This document shows, piece by piece, positions 9,226 to 19,492 of a stretch of DNA of 64,000 nt. This DNA comes from Algoriphagus ornithinivorans (lineage in GTDB: Bacteria > Bacteroidota > Bacteroidia > Cytophagales > Cyclobacteriaceae): positions 186,001-250,000 of the forward strand of contig NZ_FOVW01000002.1 in NCBI RefSeq assembly GCF_900115305.1. Direction: 5' to 3'. The translations under genes were made by a program, and so were the position numbers. The notes beneath the pieces are model-generated. The model saw nothing but the letters and a program-made list of their open reading frames with translations, made no database searches and had not been told where the DNA came from. Position 1 is the stretch's first letter; every line of letters begins with the position of its first letter.

Positions 9226-10281
9226 ATGATGCAAAATAGAACGGAAACCCTGCTTCAGGCAATTCAAGATAGGATCTTAATCCTTGATGGAGCTATGGGT
9301 ACCATGATTCAAAGATACCAGTTAACAGAAGAGGATTTCCGCACCGAAAGTCTCAAAAACCACCCAAAATCTCTAAAGGGAAATAATGATTTACTTTCCC
9401 TTAGTAGACCGGATATTATCAAGGCAATTCATGCTGAATATCTTGGGGTTGGAGCGGATATCATTGAGACCAATACTTTCTCAGGCACCAGTATAGCTCA
9501 GGCTGATTATGAGTTGTCGCATTTAGCCTATGAGATTAATTTTCAATCTGCAAAATTAGCCAGAGAAGTTGCTGAAGAATTTACTTCTCAAAATCCTCAA
9601 AAACCAAGATTTGTAGCAGGAGCCATGGGCCCCACCAATAGAACTGCTTCCATTTCTCCGGACGTGAATGATCCGGGATATAGGGCAATAAATTTTGATC
9701 AACTGGCGGAAGCTTATGCCGAGCAAGTGAGAGGATTACTGGACGGAGGTTCAGATATTTTATTAGTGGAAACAATATTTGATACTTTGAATGCAAAAGC
9801 AGCGCTGTATGCAATTCAAGAGGTGTTTGAAGAAAGAAATATACCATTAGACCCGCTTGAGGGAGGTATTCCTATCATGATCTCTGGAACTATCACCGAT
9901 GCCTCAGGAAGAACTCTTTCAGGGCAAACTACAGAGGCTTTTCTGATTTCCGTATCGCATGTTCCTCTACTTTCAGTAGGATTAAACTGCGCTTTAGGTG
10001 CCAAAGAGTTAAGACCTTATTTGAAAGTTTTGGCAAACAAAGCCCCATTTTTTGTATCAGCCTATCCTAATGCGGGCTTGCCTAATGAATTTGGTGCGTA
10101 TGATCAAAATGCACAGGAGATGGCCGCGCAAGTCAAAGAGTTTTTGCAGGAAGGCATGTTGAATATTTTGGGAGGTTGCTGTGGAACCACCCCCGATCAT
10201 ATCCGGGAATTGGCAAAACTAGCAGATGGTTTTGAGCCAAGAAAAATCGGAAAAAAAGAATTAGCAGAAAATGAAGATTGA
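9226..10281 (+). CDS. metH: Methionine synthase MetH, homocysteine-binding part (split gene)
   Basis: This 351-residue protein corresponds to the N-terminal homocysteine S-methyltransferase barrel of cobalamin-dependent methionine synthase. It has the DGAMGTMIQ start, the ETNTFSGTS motif, and zinc-ligand cysteines in GLNCALG and the C-terminal [11 protein letters not shown]. It activates homocysteine thiolate on Zn2+ for methylation. The other MetH modules are in the next gene, which overlaps it by 11 bases, so the two polypeptides presumably act as a complex. There are two ATGs in tandem at the start (9226, 9229). Expression is under the upstream SAM-I riboswitch. Split MetH is known in Bacteroidota and is not a frameshift, since each half has its own start. 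Confidence 0.95.
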   Translation: MMQNRTETLLQAIQDRILILDGAMGTMIQRYQLTEEDFRTESLKNHPKSLKGNNDLLSLSRPDIIKAIHAEYLGVGADIIETNTFSGTSIAQADYELSHLAYEINFQSAKLAREVAEEFTSQNPQKPRFVAGAMGPTNRTASISPDVNDPGYRAINFDQLAEAYAEQVRGLLDGGSDILLVETIFDTLNAKAALYAIQEVFEERNIPLDPLEGGIPIMISGTITDASGRTLSGQTTEAFLISVSHVPLLSVGLNCALGAKELRPYLKVLANKAPFFVSAYPNAGLPNEFGAYDQNAQEMAAQVKEFLQEGMLNILGGCCGTTPDHIRELAKLADGFEPRKIGKKELAENED

Positions 10282-12988
10282 GGAGCAGGCAATGAACGAT
10301 TATTTGAAATTATCAGGCCTTGAGCCTTTAGTATTTACACCCAACCTAAACTTTGTCAATATTGGAGAAAGAACCAATGTGACAGGCTCCAAGAAATTTG
10401 CCCGTTTGATTTTGAATGGGAATTATGATGAGGCCTTGGAGGTAGCATTAGATCAGGTACGTGGAGGAGCTCAGGTTCTGGACGTTTGTATGGATGAAGG
10501 AATGCTGGATGGAGAAGCGGCAATGGTTAAGTTTTTGAACCTAATCGCTTCAGAACCCGAAATCAGCCGAATTCCTATCATGATTGACAGTTCCAAGTGG
10601 AGTATCATTTTGGCTGGTTTGAAGTGCGTTCAGGGCAAAGGAATCGTTAACTCCATCTCTCTTAAAAATGGAGAAGAAGAATTCATCCTTCAAGCCAAAA
10701 CCATCAAGAAATTTGGAGCCGCTGTGGTAGTAATGGCCTTTGACGAAAAAGGCCAGGCGGATACCTTCGAGCGGAGGATTCAGATTTGTGAGAGAAGTTA
10801 TAGGATTTTGGTGGATCGGGTACGATTTAATCCTCAAGACATCATTTTTGATCCCAATATATTCCCGGTTGCAACAGGGATGGAAGAGCATAGAAAGAAT
10901 GCATTAGACTTTTTCCTTGCCACCAAATGGATCAAAGAAAATCTGCCCGGAGCAAAAGTAAGTGGCGGGGTTAGCAATGTATCTTTTTCATTTAGAGGAA
11001 ATGACCGAGTGAGAGAAGCTATGCATGCAGCTTTTCTTTATCATGCGATTCATCATGGAATGGATATGGGCATAGTCAACCCTACCATGCTGGAAGTCTA
11101 TGATGATATTCCTAAAGACTTATTGGAGCGGGTTGAGGATGTCTTTTTTGATAGAAAAGAAGATGCTACCGAAAGGCTCTTGGAGTTTGCAGACACTGTC
11201 AAATCCTCCGGCAAAAAAGAGGTAGTAAATGAAGCATGGCGTTCTGATCCTGTGGCAAAGCGAATTGAGCATGCCTTGGTAAAAGGAATTCTCGATTTTA
11301 TTATTGAAGATACGGAGGAAGCCAGACAGCTACTCCAAAACCCATTGAAAGTCATTGAAGGTCCATTAATGGATGGAATGAATGTGGTGGGAGATCTTTT
11401 TGGGGAAGGCAAGATGTTTTTGCCCCAGGTGGTGAAGTCTGCCAGAGTGATGAAAAAGGCTGTAGCCTATCTTGAGCCATTCATGCCACTGCCGGAAGAA
11501 GGTCAAGAGGACAGTTCCCTGAAGAAAATTTTGCTGGCAACAGTTAAAGGGGATGTGCATGATATCGGGAAAAATATCGTAGGAGTCGTATTGGCTTGTA
11601 ATAGCTATCAAATCATTGATTTGGGAGTGATGGTAGATGCCCAAAAGATAATTGATGAAGCGATTAAAAATAAGGTTGATATTATAGGATTGAGTGGATT
11701 GATTACTCCTTCTTTGGATGAAATGGTCAATGTGGCATCAGAAATGGAGCGTCAAGGTTTAAAAATTCCTTTGCTGATAGGTGGGGCCACTACTTCCAGA
11801 ATTCATACTGCTGTAAAAATTGATCCTGTGTATTCCGGAACGGTGATCCATGTAACTGATGCGAGTAAGTCTGTGCCTATTGCGGGTGAATCCATTTCTG
11901 AGGAGACTAGGGATCAATATCATCTAGATATCAAGGAAACTTATAAGCGATTGAGAGAAGAGCATGAGGCCAAACAATCCGCCAAACAATTGATTTCCTA
12001 TTCAGAGGCTATGGAAAATCCTGTGGAAATTGATTGGACTGCTTTTGAACCTATTGAACCGAAAGTCTTGGGAACCCAAATTTTGGATGATTTGGATTTA
12101 AATGAAATCCGAAAATATATTGACTGGACCCCATTCTTCAGTACATGGATGTTAAGCGGGAAGTATCCTAAAATTCTTGAAGATCCAGTCGTGGGTAGCG
12201 AAGCAAAAAAGCTTTTCAATGATGCCCAAAGAATGTTGGATCAGTTGATTGATGAAAAATGGTTGACTGCAAAAGGTGTTTTTGGACTGTTTCCTGTTCA
12301 GAGAAAAGGAGATGATGCGATTGTTTTTAGTCCTGAAAAGAAAAATTTGACTCTAGGTCAATTTCACTTTCTGAGACAGCAAGGTAAAAAAGGGAAAGGG
12401 GTTCCAAACCGTTCTTTAGCTGATTACCTACATCCCGAAAAGGTGGATTACATGGGTTGCTTCGCAGTGACTTCAGGATTGGGAATGGAGTCCAAATTGG
12501 CAGAATTTCAAAAAGCCGGGGATGATTACAATGATATTTTGTTTAAGGCCTTGGCGGATAGATTGGCAGAAGCAGCAGCCGAATATTTACATGAGCAAGT
12601 CCGAAAAAACTATTGGGGTTATGCGCCTGAAGAGAATTTGGAAAACGATTCCTTGATCCGAGAAGAATATACAGGAATCCGACCTGCACCCGGCTATCCA
12701 GCCTGTCCAGAGCATTCTGAGAAAGAAACTATCGCCAGCCTTTTGGAAATGGAAAAAGCCATTGGAATCACTTTGACTTCGAGTTATGCCATGTATCCGA
12801 CTAGTTCTGTTTCAGGATTTTATTTTGCCCATCCAGATGCAAAGTATTTCGGCTTAGGGAAAATTGCCCAAGATCAAGTGGAGAGTTATGCGAAGAGAAA
12901 AGGCATCAGCCTGGAAGATGCCGAGAGATTATTATCACCCAATTTGGCTTACACGCCTGCTAAATTACTTGTGAATCAGACTGTATGA
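10271..12988 (+). CDS. metH: Methionine synthase MetH, folate/B12/activation part (split gene)
   Basis: The 905-residue protein carries, in order, the pterin-binding barrel (about 20-285, [13 protein letters not shown]), the B12 cap helices (about 320-415), the B12-binding Rossmann domain with [10 protein letters not shown] (H430 is the lower axial cobalt ligand), and the reactivation domain (about 580-890) ending with [12 protein letters not shown] for SAM binding. It transfers methyl from methyl-tetrahydrofolate via cobalamin to homocysteine held by the upstream subunit. It overlaps the previous gene by 11 bases and metF by four, giving a tightly coupled operon under SAM control. Confidence 0.96.
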   Translation: MKIEEQAMNDYLKLSGLEPLVFTPNLNFVNIGERTNVTGSKKFARLILNGNYDEALEVALDQVRGGAQVLDVCMDEGMLDGEAAMVKFLNLIASEPEISRIPIMIDSSKWSIILAGLKCVQGKGIVNSISLKNGEEEFILQAKTIKKFGAAVVVMAFDEKGQADTFERRIQICERSYRILVDRVRFNPQDIIFDPNIFPVATGMEEHRKNALDFFLATKWIKENLPGAKVSGGVSNVSFSFRGNDRVREAMHAAFLYHAIHHGMDMGIVNPTMLEVYDDIPKDLLERVEDVFFDRKEDATERLLEFADTVKSSGKKEVVNEAWRSDPVAKRIEHALVKGILDFIIEDTEEARQLLQNPLKVIEGPLMDGMNVVGDLFGEGKMFLPQVVKSARVMKKAVAYLEPFMPLPEEGQEDSSLKKILLATVKGDVHDIGKNIVGVVLACNSYQIIDLGVMVDAQKIIDEAIKNKVDIIGLSGLITPSLDEMVNVASEMERQGLKIPLLIGGATTSRIHTAVKIDPVYSGTVIHVTDASKSVPIAGESISEETRDQYHLDIKETYKRLREEHEAKQSAKQLISYSEAMENPVEIDWTAFEPIEPKVLGTQILDDLDLNEIRKYIDWTPFFSTWMLSGKYPKILEDPVVGSEAKKLFNDAQRMLDQLIDEKWLTAKGVFGLFPVQRKGDDAIVFSPEKKNLTLGQFHFLRQQGKKGKGVPNRSLADYLHPEKVDYMGCFAVTSGLGMESKLAEFQKAGDDYNDILFKALADRLAEAAAEYLHEQVRKNYWGYAPEENLENDSLIREEYTGIRPAPGYPACPEHSEKETIASLLEMEKAIGITLTSSYAMYPTSSVSGFYFAHPDAKYFGLGKIAQDQVESYAKRKGISLEDAERLLSPNLAYTPAKLLVNQTV

Positions 12989-13938
12989 AGATTACCGAAC
13001 ACCTGAAAAACGCGAAATCTACGCTGTTTTCATTTGAGATTTTACCGCCATTGAAAGGGCAAAGTTTGAAAGAATTGTTGGAAGGAATTGCTCCCTTGAT
13101 GGATTTCAAACCTCCTTTTGTCGATGTGACTTATCATCGTGAGGAGTTTATTTATAAGAAGCATCCCAATGGTTTGTTGGAAAAGATCAGTACCAAAAAG
13201 CGGCCGGGAACGGTTGGAATCTGTGCAGCAATTATGAATAGATTTCAGGTGGATGCTGTTCCTCACTTGCTCTGTGGAGGTTTTACCCGAGAAGAAACCG
13301 AAAATGCACTGATAGACCTCAATTTCATCGGGGTGGAAAATGTATTGGCTTTAAGAGGCGATGCACCCAAAACTGAAGGAAGATTTGTTCCAGAAAATGA
13401 CGGCCATCATTTTGCCAGCGAGTTGGTAGATCAAATTATCCGTATGAATCATGGGAAATATTTGCATGAAGAAACAGAAACCAGTTTCCATACTGATTTC
13501 TGTGTAGGAGTTGCAGGCTATCCTGAAAAGCATTTTGAGGCGCCTTCGATGAAATTTGATTTGAAGTATCTGAAAGAAAAAGTCGAGAAAGGTGCCGAAT
13601 ACATCGTGACTCAGATGTTCTTTGACAATGAGAAGTATTTCAAATTTGTGGAAGACGTAAGAGCAGCGGGGATAACAGTTCCCATCATTCCGGGAATCAA
13701 GCCCATCACGACCATAGGTCAGATTACCATGCTTCCTCGTACTTTCTTCTTGGACTTACCAGATGCCTTGATGGACGAACTGGAAAAGTGCAAGACCAAT
13801 GGAGAAGTCAAAGAAGTGGGTATAGAGTGGGCCATTCAGCAATGTAAGGAACTGGTAGCAGCAGATGCGCCGAGTCTTCACTTTTATACTATGAGTAAGG
13901 CAGATGCGACTTATAAGATTGCGAAGGAGGTGTTTTAA
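12985..13938 (+). CDS. metF: 5,10-methylenetetrahydrofolate reductase
   Basis: The 317-residue product matches MetF: the N-terminal [11 protein letters not shown] with the catalytic Glu, the [15 protein letters not shown]/folate segment, and the [13 protein letters not shown] and PIIPGIKPI strands of the TIM barrel. It reduces methylene-THF to methyl-THF, the methyl donor used by the MetH pair encoded just upstream. Start and upstream stop overlap as ATGA, so all three genes should be co-translated and repressed together by SAM. A hairpin with a T-run closes the operon after it. Confidence 0.96.
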   Translation: MKITEHLKNAKSTLFSFEILPPLKGQSLKELLEGIAPLMDFKPPFVDVTYHREEFIYKKHPNGLLEKISTKKRPGTVGICAAIMNRFQVDAVPHLLCGGFTREETENALIDLNFIGVENVLALRGDAPKTEGRFVPENDGHHFASELVDQIIRMNHGKYLHEETETSFHTDFCVGVAGYPEKHFEAPSMKFDLKYLKEKVEKGAEYIVTQMFFDNEKYFKFVEDVRAAGITVPIIPGIKPITTIGQITMLPRTFFLDLPDALMDELEKCKTNGEVKEVGIEWAIQQCKELVAADAPSLHFYTMSKADATYKIAKEVF

Positions 13939-13952
13939 GACCATTTCTGACA

Positions 13953-13998
13953 AAAAAGGCTATTTGATTTTGTATTTCTAATAGCTTTTATTTTTTTA
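13953..13998 (+). terminator. Intrinsic terminator of the met operon
   Basis: AAAGGCTATT (from 13955) pairs with AATAGCTTTT (13980-13989) around a 15-base loop and is followed by a run of seven T. It ends the metH-metF transcript before the next promoter. Confidence 0.6.
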
Positions 13999-14012
13999 GT
14001 GGAAAACCAATT

Positions 14013-14753
14013 ATGATGTCTCGATTGTTATTTTTATTTCTCTTTTTATCCCAGTGTATAATTTGCTTAGGTCAGGAAGTTGAATACCTAAATGGTTTTA
14101 GGTATCCTATAGTGGATCTCAACGCCTATCCAGCTGAATTTATTAAAGTCACTACCCAGAAAAACGGGGTGATTCAAAGCTTTACATATAATTTGGATAC
14201 AGTAAAGGTTGAGCATTCTACAGTTTTGACTGACGAGAACGGAGAAAAAATCAGTGAACGAATTTTGGGATATTACCCCAATGGAGAAATGAAATTCAAT
14301 AAGCGTATTGATTACGCGAAGGATGAGTTTAAAGAGACCAACTATTATGAAGATGGTAGTCTAAAAAGTGAAATAGTCAGTTCCTCGATAGAAATCTTAT
14401 CAGAAACCTATTATGGTGTGGATGGAGTGGTCATTGACAAACCCTTAATTGAAGACCCTGAACCAAAAGGAGGAAAGAAAAGCTGGAATGATTTTTTGGT
14501 AGCCAACTTGCAATACCCGGTAGAAGCAAGGTCTGAACGGGCTGAAGGTACGGTTATTTTAGCCTTTGATTTGGATGAGGAAGGAGCTATTGTTAATCCA
14601 CAGGTAGCCAATCCAGAACAGGTTCATCCAGCCTTGGCTGCAGAAGCCTTGAGGATACTTCTTATTTATCCAGAAAACTGGAATCCAAAAAAAATCAATG
14701 GGATTCCAGTTCCTTCAGAAATGAAAATTCCAATTCGATTTAAGTTGAGTTAA
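14013..14753 (+). CDS. Exported protein with TonB C-terminal domain and MORN-like segment
   Basis: This 246-residue protein starts MM with a signal peptide (about 1-20). The middle (residues 85-125) resembles the YwqK/MORN-type repeat (GYYPNGEMKFNKRI, NYYEDGSLKSE). The C-terminal 90 residues form a TonB-like domain ending IPIRFKLS, nearly the same ending as two other proteins of this window (33078 and 34424). It lacks the usual TonB N-terminal transmembrane anchor with Pro-rich linker, so it may not be a true energy transducer. Function beyond an envelope location is not clear. Confidence 0.75.
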   Translation: MMSRLLFLFLFLSQCIICLGQEVEYLNGFRYPIVDLNAYPAEFIKVTTQKNGVIQSFTYNLDTVKVEHSTVLTDENGEKISERILGYYPNGEMKFNKRIDYAKDEFKETNYYEDGSLKSEIVSSSIEILSETYYGVDGVVIDKPLIEDPEPKGGKKSWNDFLVANLQYPVEARSERAEGTVILAFDLDEEGAIVNPQVANPEQVHPALAAEALRILLIYPENWNPKKINGIPVPSEMKIPIRFKLS

Positions 14754-14928
14754 TACAGGTTATGCTTTCAATTTTTTGAAGACTTAACTTATTCTGCTTC
14801 ATCCAAGTTTTTTATTGTAGAAGCTGTTGGCCCTTCGAGGAATCAATGCTTATTTAACCCTGAGTTTAACTAGTTAGAGTTGAGTTAAAAATTTGTAAAT
14901 TGCAACTGAATACAGTTACTTTGAGTTT

Positions 14929-15171
14929 ATGTCTAAGAAGGAAAAACTGATTGCTAGGTTTTTGGGCATGCCATCTGACTTCCATTATAATGAAATGGTG
15001 AGACTCCTTGGATACTTTGGTTTTAGTGAAGTAAAGAAAGGTAAAACCTCCGGTTCTAGGGTTAAATTCGAGAACGAGGGTGGGGCTCTTATCATGCTCC
15101 ATAAACCACATCCAAGCGGGATCATGAAGCAATATCAAATGAAACAGATCAAAGAACTATTGGAGTTATGA
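14929..15171 (+). CDS. hicA: HicA-type mRNA interferase toxin
   Basis: The 80-residue protein has the HicA double-stranded-RNA-binding-like fold pattern: an N-terminal helix with MVRLLGYFGFSEVKKGKTSGSRVKF, then the LHKPHPSG strand holding the family's catalytic His. HicA toxins cleave mRNA when freed from HicB. The gene precedes its antitoxin with an ATGA overlap, the usual hicAB order. It is slightly longer than the typical 60-residue HicA because of an N-terminal extension. Assignment rests on motif pattern and pairing. Confidence 0.8.
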   Translation: MSKKEKLIARFLGMPSDFHYNEMVRLLGYFGFSEVKKGKTSGSRVKFENEGGALIMLHKPHPSGIMKQYQMKQIKELLEL

Positions 15172-15509
15172 AATATCTGGAATATAAAGGTTATACAGGC
15201 AGCATTGAATACAGTCCTCAGGATAGTCTTCTCTATGGAAAAGTGTTGGGGGTTAAGGGTCTGATCTCTTACGAAGGAGAAACCGGTAAACACCTGGAAG
15301 AGGATTTTAAAGAGGCGGTTGATACTTATCTGGCTCATTGTAAGGAAACGGGGATATCGCCTGAGAAGCCGTTCAAAGGGAGTTTCAATGTAAGAATACC
15401 GGCTAAATTACATCAAAAGGCTGCATTATTGGCCATGGAGGCCAAGACTTCATTGAACAACTTCGTTGCTGAAGCGATTCGGTATAGGGTAGAAAAAGAT
15501 CCCGCCTGA
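15168..15509 (+). CDS. hicB: HicB-type antitoxin
   Basis: The 113-residue protein has the HicB partial RNase H-like domain (YTGSIEYSPQDSLLYGKVLGVKGLISYEGETGKHLEEDF shown by its strands at about 8-48) and a C-terminal ribbon-helix-helix (FNVRIPAKLHQKAALLAMEAKTSL and onward) for DNA binding. It should neutralise the upstream HicA and autorepress the pair. It overlaps hicA by four bases. The 257 bases downstream to the next gene hold no gene that I can support. Confidence 0.82.
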   Translation: MKYLEYKGYTGSIEYSPQDSLLYGKVLGVKGLISYEGETGKHLEEDFKEAVDTYLAHCKETGISPEKPFKGSFNVRIPAKLHQKAALLAMEAKTSLNNFVAEAIRYRVEKDPA

Positions 15510-15766
15510 TTATTTTTTGTATGAATGGGCGATTGTCTAGTTGGAATACTGCTTCTTGTTTGAACGAAGCATTTGCGCTCGGTGTAATCTTTGACAATAG
15601 TTGGTAGTAGTTATGCCATAATATCTTTTAATTCCCGATTAGTAAACACAATTTATTAAGATTTCAAAGGAGGTGTTTTAATTTCCTTAGTGTCCAATAG
15701 GACTGTTAGAATTGACCATTCTTCCCAAATTTTCCCTCTTTTTCTCATTTCTCCCTATCTTCGGGC

Positions 15767-16618
15767 ATGATTAAATTAATCGAATGTCCTCGGGATGCCA
15801 TGCAGGGACTGCCCGATTTTGTGGATACAGCAATCAAGGCGGCTTATATCAACCAGCTATTGGAAGTAGGCTTTGATACAGTGGATTTTGGAAGTTTTGT
15901 AAGTCCCAAAGCAATACCCCAAATGAGGGATACTGCGGAAGTATTGAGTTTGTTGGATCTGCATAAATCCCAATCCAAACTTTTAGCCATCATAGCCAAT
16001 GTCAGAGGTGCAGAAGATGCCTTTCATTTTCCTGAAATTGATTACTTGGGATTTCCTCTTTCTCTTTCTGAAACCTTTCAACAGCGAAATACCAATGCAT
16101 CCATTTCTAAGGCTTTAGAAACAGTAGAAACCGTTCAAAATCTTTGTCAAACCAAGGGGAAAGAATTGGTAGTTTACTTGAGTATGGGTTTTGGGAATCC
16201 CTACGGTGATCCTTATTCCCCAGAATTAGTGGCGGAGTTTGTTCAAAAACTAGATGACCTTGAAGTCAAAATAATATCTTTAAGTGATACAGTAGGAGTA
16301 GCTGATAATGAATTGATTAAAAATCTATTTGAAGTGCAAATTCAAGCCTTTCCCCATATAGAATTCGGTGCTCATTTGCACAGTAGAAGAGAAAGTATAG
16401 CTGAAAAGGTAATTGCTGGATTGGCAGGAGGATGCAAGCGATTCGATGGGGCGTTAAAGGGATTTGGCGGCTGTCCTATGGCAAATGATGACTTGGTTGG
16501 AAATATGGCTACCGAAGTCATGATAGAAACTCTGGAAGGAGAGGGGCACTCATTGAACCTCAATAAAGCCGAGTTGGGAGAATCCATGAAGTTGGCTAAT
16601 TATGTTTTCCAGTCCTAA
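15767..16618 (+). CDS. Hydroxymethylglutaryl-CoA lyase-like enzyme
   Basis: The 283-residue DRE-TIM barrel protein has the lyase start IECPRDAMQG (catalytic Arg and metal Asp in PRD), the FGSFVSPKAIPQM segment, HLHSRRE with metal His residues, and the C-terminal signature GGCPMANDDLVGN with the catalytic Cys. By family, it cleaves HMG-CoA to acetoacetate and acetyl-CoA in leucine degradation; no other leucine-pathway gene lies next to it. TATCTTCG just before the ATG could be its -7 element, giving a very short leader. The PepSY gene follows three bases after its stop. Confidence 0.88.
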   Translation: MIKLIECPRDAMQGLPDFVDTAIKAAYINQLLEVGFDTVDFGSFVSPKAIPQMRDTAEVLSLLDLHKSQSKLLAIIANVRGAEDAFHFPEIDYLGFPLSLSETFQQRNTNASISKALETVETVQNLCQTKGKELVVYLSMGFGNPYGDPYSPELVAEFVQKLDDLEVKIISLSDTVGVADNELIKNLFEVQIQAFPHIEFGAHLHSRRESIAEKVIAGLAGGCKRFDGALKGFGGCPMANDDLVGNMATEVMIETLEGEGHSLNLNKAELGESMKLANYVFQS

Positions 16619-16621
16619 GTA

Positions 16622-17173
16622 ATGAGTACTCCATTAATTCAAAGTAAAGTCAAAGCCCTGAGATGGCTGAGGGTGCTTCATAAATGGATGGGTGTTCCAT
16701 TGATTATTTTCTTTTTCATAATTGGAATTACCTCCATTCTATTAGCCTGGAAAAAGAAGGTAGACCTATTACCTCCAACACAGAAAAGTGAATTTTTAGG
16801 TCAGGGAGAGTGGATTTCTCCAGCAATGATGATTTCCATTGCCGAGCTAGAAATGGAAAGGCTAGGAGAGTCCAAGGAAGTAGACAGAATAGATATTCGG
16901 CCAGATAAGGGCATAGCTAAAGTAACTTTCAAAAATCACTTTAAAGAAGTGCAGGTCGATGGATTTTCGGGAGAAATATTATCAGTAGACATCCGACATT
17001 CTGATTGGATAGAGAAAGTGCACGACGGAAGTATTATAGACTTTTATACTTCAGGAGATGAAGGTGCTAAGTTGACCTATTCAACATTGGTTTCTTTAGG
17101 ATTGATTTTGCTGGCAATCAGCGGGTTTTATCTTTGGTATTACCCAAAGTTGATCAGAAGGTTGAAAAGTTAG
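16622..17173 (+). CDS. PepSY-associated membrane protein
   Basis: The 183-residue protein has one N-terminal membrane span (about 27-46) and one C-terminal span (about 151-172), flanking a periplasmic PepSY-like segment. The start LRVLHKWMGVPLIIFFFIIGITSILLAWKKK is typical of PepSY-TM proteins, whose His in LHKW can bind haem or metal in related ferric-reductase-like proteins. It is much shorter than the four-helix PepSY-TM family and probably represents the short two-helix class. It lies three bases after the HMG-CoA lyase gene and converges with dprA. Confidence 0.75.
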   Translation: MSTPLIQSKVKALRWLRVLHKWMGVPLIIFFFIIGITSILLAWKKKVDLLPPTQKSEFLGQGEWISPAMMISIAELEMERLGESKEVDRIDIRPDKGIAKVTFKNHFKEVQVDGFSGEILSVDIRHSDWIEKVHDGSIIDFYTSGDEGAKLTYSTLVSLGLILLAISGFYLWYYPKLIRRLKS

Positions 17174-17175
17174 GA

Positions 17176-18303
17176 TCAGTATTGAATTTTATACTTTTTC
17201 CCAGGTAAAGATTTAATAATCCCCTCAAATTCCAATTCCAGCAATTTGGATGATAATAATCCCAAAGGTATACCGGTTTGATAGGATATCATGTCTATTT
17301 CCAGTTCCTTTTTGTCCAGCAATAATTCTAAAATCAGTTTCTCCTCACCATTTCTGGAACTCAAATCTAAACTTGGTTTGCTGACTTTTTGCTCTCCTGG
17401 TTTGGTCCAAAATAAGGCTTCAGCAATATCATTCGGACCTGTATAAATGGATGCTTTCATTTTTTTGATTAATTGATTGCATCCTTCACTGAAGGATGAT
17501 TGCAAATTGCCCGGTACCGCAAAAACTTCTTTATCATAGCTGTAAGCTATTTCAGCGGTGATCAATGCTCCTCCTTTTTCTGCTGCTTCCACCACAATAA
17601 GGGCATCGGAAAGTCCTGCAATAATTCGGTTTCTGGCAGGAAAATTTCCCGGTACCATTTTGGATCCTGAGGGGTACTCGCTGATCAAAGCTCCCTTTTC
17701 CAGCATTTGCTCGGCAGTACTTTTATGCACAGCGGGATATATCTGATCGATCGGAGAACCTAATACTCCAATGGTGGGAAGGTCTGTTTTGAGGCTCAGT
17801 CTATGAGCTTCTATATCAATGCCATAAGCTAAACCAGATATTATAACAGGTTGATATACAGCTAAATCCTCAATAATTTTTCGAGTAACACTTTTTCCAT
17901 AATCGGTGGCATTTCTGGTGCCGACTATTCCTACTGTTCTCTCAAAATTCAGGGTACTGTTTCCCTTGATGAATAGTACAACGGGTCCATCTTCTTGCGC
18001 TTTTAATCTTTGTGGGAACTCAGGATCCAAATGGGTAAGAATCCGGATATTTTTCTTCTCAGAATTCTGAATGAGTTGATCAGCTGCTCTGAGTAAAGTG
18101 TCCTTTTGCTCGCGTAATTCAAGTAGCTTAGGGCCTACTTTTGGAATTTTAGCTGCTTTTCCTTTAGGAATTTCGAAAAAATTCTGAGCAGATCCAGCAT
18201 ATGCCAAAATTGCTTTAAATACTCCCGGTCCTATTTTTGGTGCCAATGATAAGGCTAAAAAATACCTATACTCCTCAGGTGTCGTTTTTTCCTTGAAGTT
18301 CAT
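17176..18303 (-). CDS. dprA: DNA-processing protein DprA
   Basis: The 375-residue DprA/Smf homologue has an N-terminal helix-hairpin-helix region (about 15-65), the Rossmann-like core with GIVGTRNATDYGK and the SGLAYGIDIEAH and FPARNRIIAGLSDALIVVEA segments, and a C-terminal winged helix (about 305-370). DprA loads RecA onto incoming single-stranded DNA during natural transformation. Its start overlaps the MerR-type gene upstream by 29 bases, a pairing common in Bacteroidota. No other competence gene is nearby. Confidence 0.93.
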   Translation of the reverse strand: MNFKEKTTPEEYRYFLALSLAPKIGPGVFKAILAYAGSAQNFFEIPKGKAAKIPKVGPKLLELREQKDTLLRAADQLIQNSEKKNIRILTHLDPEFPQRLKAQEDGPVVLFIKGNSTLNFERTVGIVGTRNATDYGKSVTRKIIEDLAVYQPVIISGLAYGIDIEAHRLSLKTDLPTIGVLGSPIDQIYPAVHKSTAEQMLEKGALISEYPSGSKMVPGNFPARNRIIAGLSDALIVVEAAEKGGALITAEIAYSYDKEVFAVPGNLQSSFSEGCNQLIKKMKASIYTGPNDIAEALFWTKPGEQKVSKPSLDLSSRNGEEKLILELLLDKKELEIDMISYQTGIPLGLLSSKLLELEFEGIIKSLPGKKYKIQY

Positions 18304-18628
18304 TTTTCAGATTGATTAAAAAGTCTTTGATTTCCTGAAGTTTCTGAACGGCCTCTACCTTGTCGAAGCCTTTGTCTTTTCCTTGTGCTATAACCTCACG
18401 AGCACCATCTAGTGTGTAGCCTTTTTCTTTTACTAAATGAAAAATGTAGCGAATTTTCTGAATGTCATCCTTGGTGTAGCGACGGTTTCCTTTTTTATCC
18501 TTTTTAGGGCGGATAATATCAAATTCTCCTTCCCAGTAACGGATCAATGAGGGAGCTACTTTGAACATCTGAGCAACTTCACCAATGGAATGATATTTCT
18601 TTTCTATTTCTCGCTCTTTGTACGGCAC
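18275..18628 (-). CDS. MerR family transcriptional regulator
   Basis: The 117-residue protein has a MerR winged helix (about 12-80: YHSIGEVAQMFKVAPSLIRYWEGEF, then RRYTKDDIQKIRYI) and a short C-terminal coiled coil without metal-binding cysteines. Translation starts at GTG; no ATG lies upstream in frame before the helix-turn-helix. It is co-transcribed with dprA, overlapping its start. The effector and targets are not known; the short dimerisation tail is that of the generic Bacteroidota MerR/dprA-linked group. Confidence 0.88.
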   Translation of the reverse strand: MPYKEREIEKKYHSIGEVAQMFKVAPSLIRYWEGEFDIIRPKKDKKGNRRYTKDDIQKIRYIFHLVKEKGYTLDGAREVIAQGKDKGFDKVEAVQKLQEIKDFLINLKNELQGKNDT

Positions 18629-18715
18629 AGCAAAAATGGTTTAAACTCTAAATTAGTGAAAATATAGATTTCTCTTCAAGTAAAACTTGAGCTAATTGAT
18701 TTTCAAACGAAAAAA

Positions 18716-19420
18716 TTATCGATTCAGTATTTGAAGCATTTGGACAGCTGCAAGTCCGGCTGTTTCTGTTCTCAATCTGCTTTTTCCTAGCGATACAGGT
18801 TGGAAGCCGAATTCAAATGCCTTTTTTATTTCTTTAGGGTCAAAATCTCCTTCCGGTCCAATTAGGATGCAATAACTCTTTCCTTTACTGGCTGCATCAA
18901 AAAGATGCCTGTCATGATCCTCGTCTACATATGCAATGAAATTCTCATGGTCTTTGTGGATATGATCAGCAAAGAAATCCTCCAAAGAGCAGGAAGGGTT
19001 GAGTTTCGGGATCCTAAATTTTAGACTTTGCTTGCAAGCAGCGATGATTTTTTTCTCCAGCCTTTCAGTTTTCAGAAAGCTTCTTTCAGAATTCATCGTC
19101 TTGATTAGAGTCAATTCATGAAAACCCAGCTCCGTGATTTTTTCCACCATCCATTCCATTCGGTCAGGACTTTTCGTTGGCGCTATGACCAAATGGATAT
19201 GAAACTCATCCTCTGCTATTGTTTCCTGATGGAGTACCTGCAGAATGGTTTTTTTAGGGTTGGCCTCCGTGATGGTACATTCAAATAAATTCCCTTCACC
19301 ATCGGTGACAAAAACCTGATCACCGACTCTTTTTCTCAGAACCTTGGTGAGGTGCTTTGATTCTTCAGACTCCAGATAAATAGTAGGAGGGGCTATATTT
19401 TGTTGAAAAAAGAGTTGCAT
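18716..19420 (-). CDS. rsmE: 16S rRNA m3U1498 methyltransferase RsmE
   Basis: This 234-residue SPOUT methyltransferase has an N-terminal PUA-like domain (about 1-70, SKHLTKVLRKRVGDQVFVTDGEG), the MEWMVEKITELG helix, and the C-terminal knot IGPEGDF followed by SLGKSRLRTETAGLAAVQML for SAM binding. It methylates N3 of U1498 in 16S rRNA. It is transcribed on the minus strand, downstream of deaD but separated from it by a terminator, so it probably has its own promoter in the about 70-base gap. Confidence 0.95.
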   Translation of the reverse strand: MQLFFQQNIAPPTIYLESEESKHLTKVLRKRVGDQVFVTDGEGNLFECTITEANPKKTILQVLHQETIAEDEFHIHLVIAPTKSPDRMEWMVEKITELGFHELTLIKTMNSERSFLKTERLEKKIIAACKQSLKFRIPKLNPSCSLEDFFADHIHKDHENFIAYVDEDHDRHLFDAASKGKSYCILIGPEGDFDPKEIKKAFEFGFQPVSLGKSRLRTETAGLAAVQMLQILNR

Positions 19421-19430
19421 ATCTGCCTAC

Positions 19431-19465
19431 AAAAAAAGCACAATTCCCGAAGAAATTGTGCTTTT
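19431..19465 (-). terminator. Intrinsic terminator after deaD
   Basis: The stem 19454-19465/19434-19445 (AAAAGCACAATT with AATTGTGCTTTT) has a loop of eight bases. On the minus strand it is followed by a run of U, ending the helicase transcript before rsmE. Confidence 0.8.
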
Positions 19466-19492
19466 AACCAATTAACCTTATAACCTAAAAAC

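Noticed and set aside
9226..12988. Frameshifted metH pseudogene
   Set aside because: Both halves have intact starts, complete modules and a regular 11-base overlap, as in known split MetH systems.
14929..15509. Mobile genomic island around hicAB
   Set aside because: There are no integrase, attachment-site repeats or tRNA junction; only the toxin-antitoxin pair is seen.
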